Below, one piece after another: positions 6,225 through 6,273 of a DNA stretch of 6,273 nucleotides (the stretch's first letter is position 1; every line of letters begins with the position of its first letter). The notes beneath the pieces were generated by a model. The model saw nothing but the letters and a program-made list of their open reading frames with translations. It made no database searches and was not told the DNA's origin. The stretch comes from Halanaerobiales bacterium. GTDB lineage: Bacteria; Bacillota_F; Halanaerobiia; DY22613. Made by a program: the position numbers and the translations under genes. The stretch lies in NCBI GenBank assembly GCA_023128035.1, contig JAGMES010000223.1, positions 1 to 6,273 of the forward strand, written 5' to 3'.

Positions 6225-6273
6225 ATGATTAGCCCACAAAAAGTAGTTGCACAAGAGCTTGCATACCATATAA
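6225..6273 (+). CDS. Unidentified gene, 5' end only
   Basis: The ATG at 6225 opens a frame reading MISPQKVVAQELAYHI that runs off the window after 16 codons. The upstream AGAAAGAAG-like stretch (6207-6215) is a modest ribosome binding site, and the possible promoter at 6162-6191 would serve it. In many Bacillota rpmF is followed by fapR, plsX or ylbO, but these residues match none of those starts that I know. The function cannot be told from this fragment. Confidence 0.4.
   Translation, partial: MISPQKVVAQELAYHI

Overview
This low-GC window with AGGAGG-type ribosome binding sites suggests an anaerobic, acetate-forming member of the Bacillota (Clostridia or a relative). The evidence is a TmcAL/YlbM tRNA-modifying enzyme, a clostridial-style pta-ackA pair, and a DUF177-rpmF pair. 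I cannot name the genus.

Layout. Positions 1-168 hold no gene or convincing promoter that I can recognise. From 169 to 1288 there are two overlapping genes on the plus strand. The first encodes a 63-residue peptide and the second a chymotrypsin-fold serine protease without a signal peptide. Both carry nearly the same YWTEERMxNA motif, so part of the protease's pro-region appears to have been duplicated into its own small gene. From 1289 to 1578 there is a weak hairpin after the protease, a decayed scrap of an ABC-transporter ATPase and a strong two-way terminator. This first quarter looks like accessory DNA beside a conserved core.

The core starts with tmcAL on the minus strand (1579-2883). 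A spacer of about 200 bases separates it from the divergent pta (3089-4087) and ackA (4127-5320), which lie close together and probably form one operon. A consensus sigma-A promoter (5352-5380) then starts a DUF177 (YlbN/YceD) and rpmF (L32) unit, which ends at a strong terminator (6127-6163). A possible promoter and the first 16 codons of an unidentified gene close the window.

How the genes work together. Pta converts acetyl-CoA to acetyl phosphate, and AckA converts that to acetate while making ATP. TmcAL uses acetate and ATP to acetylate the wobble cytidine of elongator tRNA-Met. DUF177 and L32 belong to ribosome production. The core thus joins acetate/ATP metabolism with the translation machinery. 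The least ordinary part is the propeptide-like mini-gene coupled to the leaderless protease.
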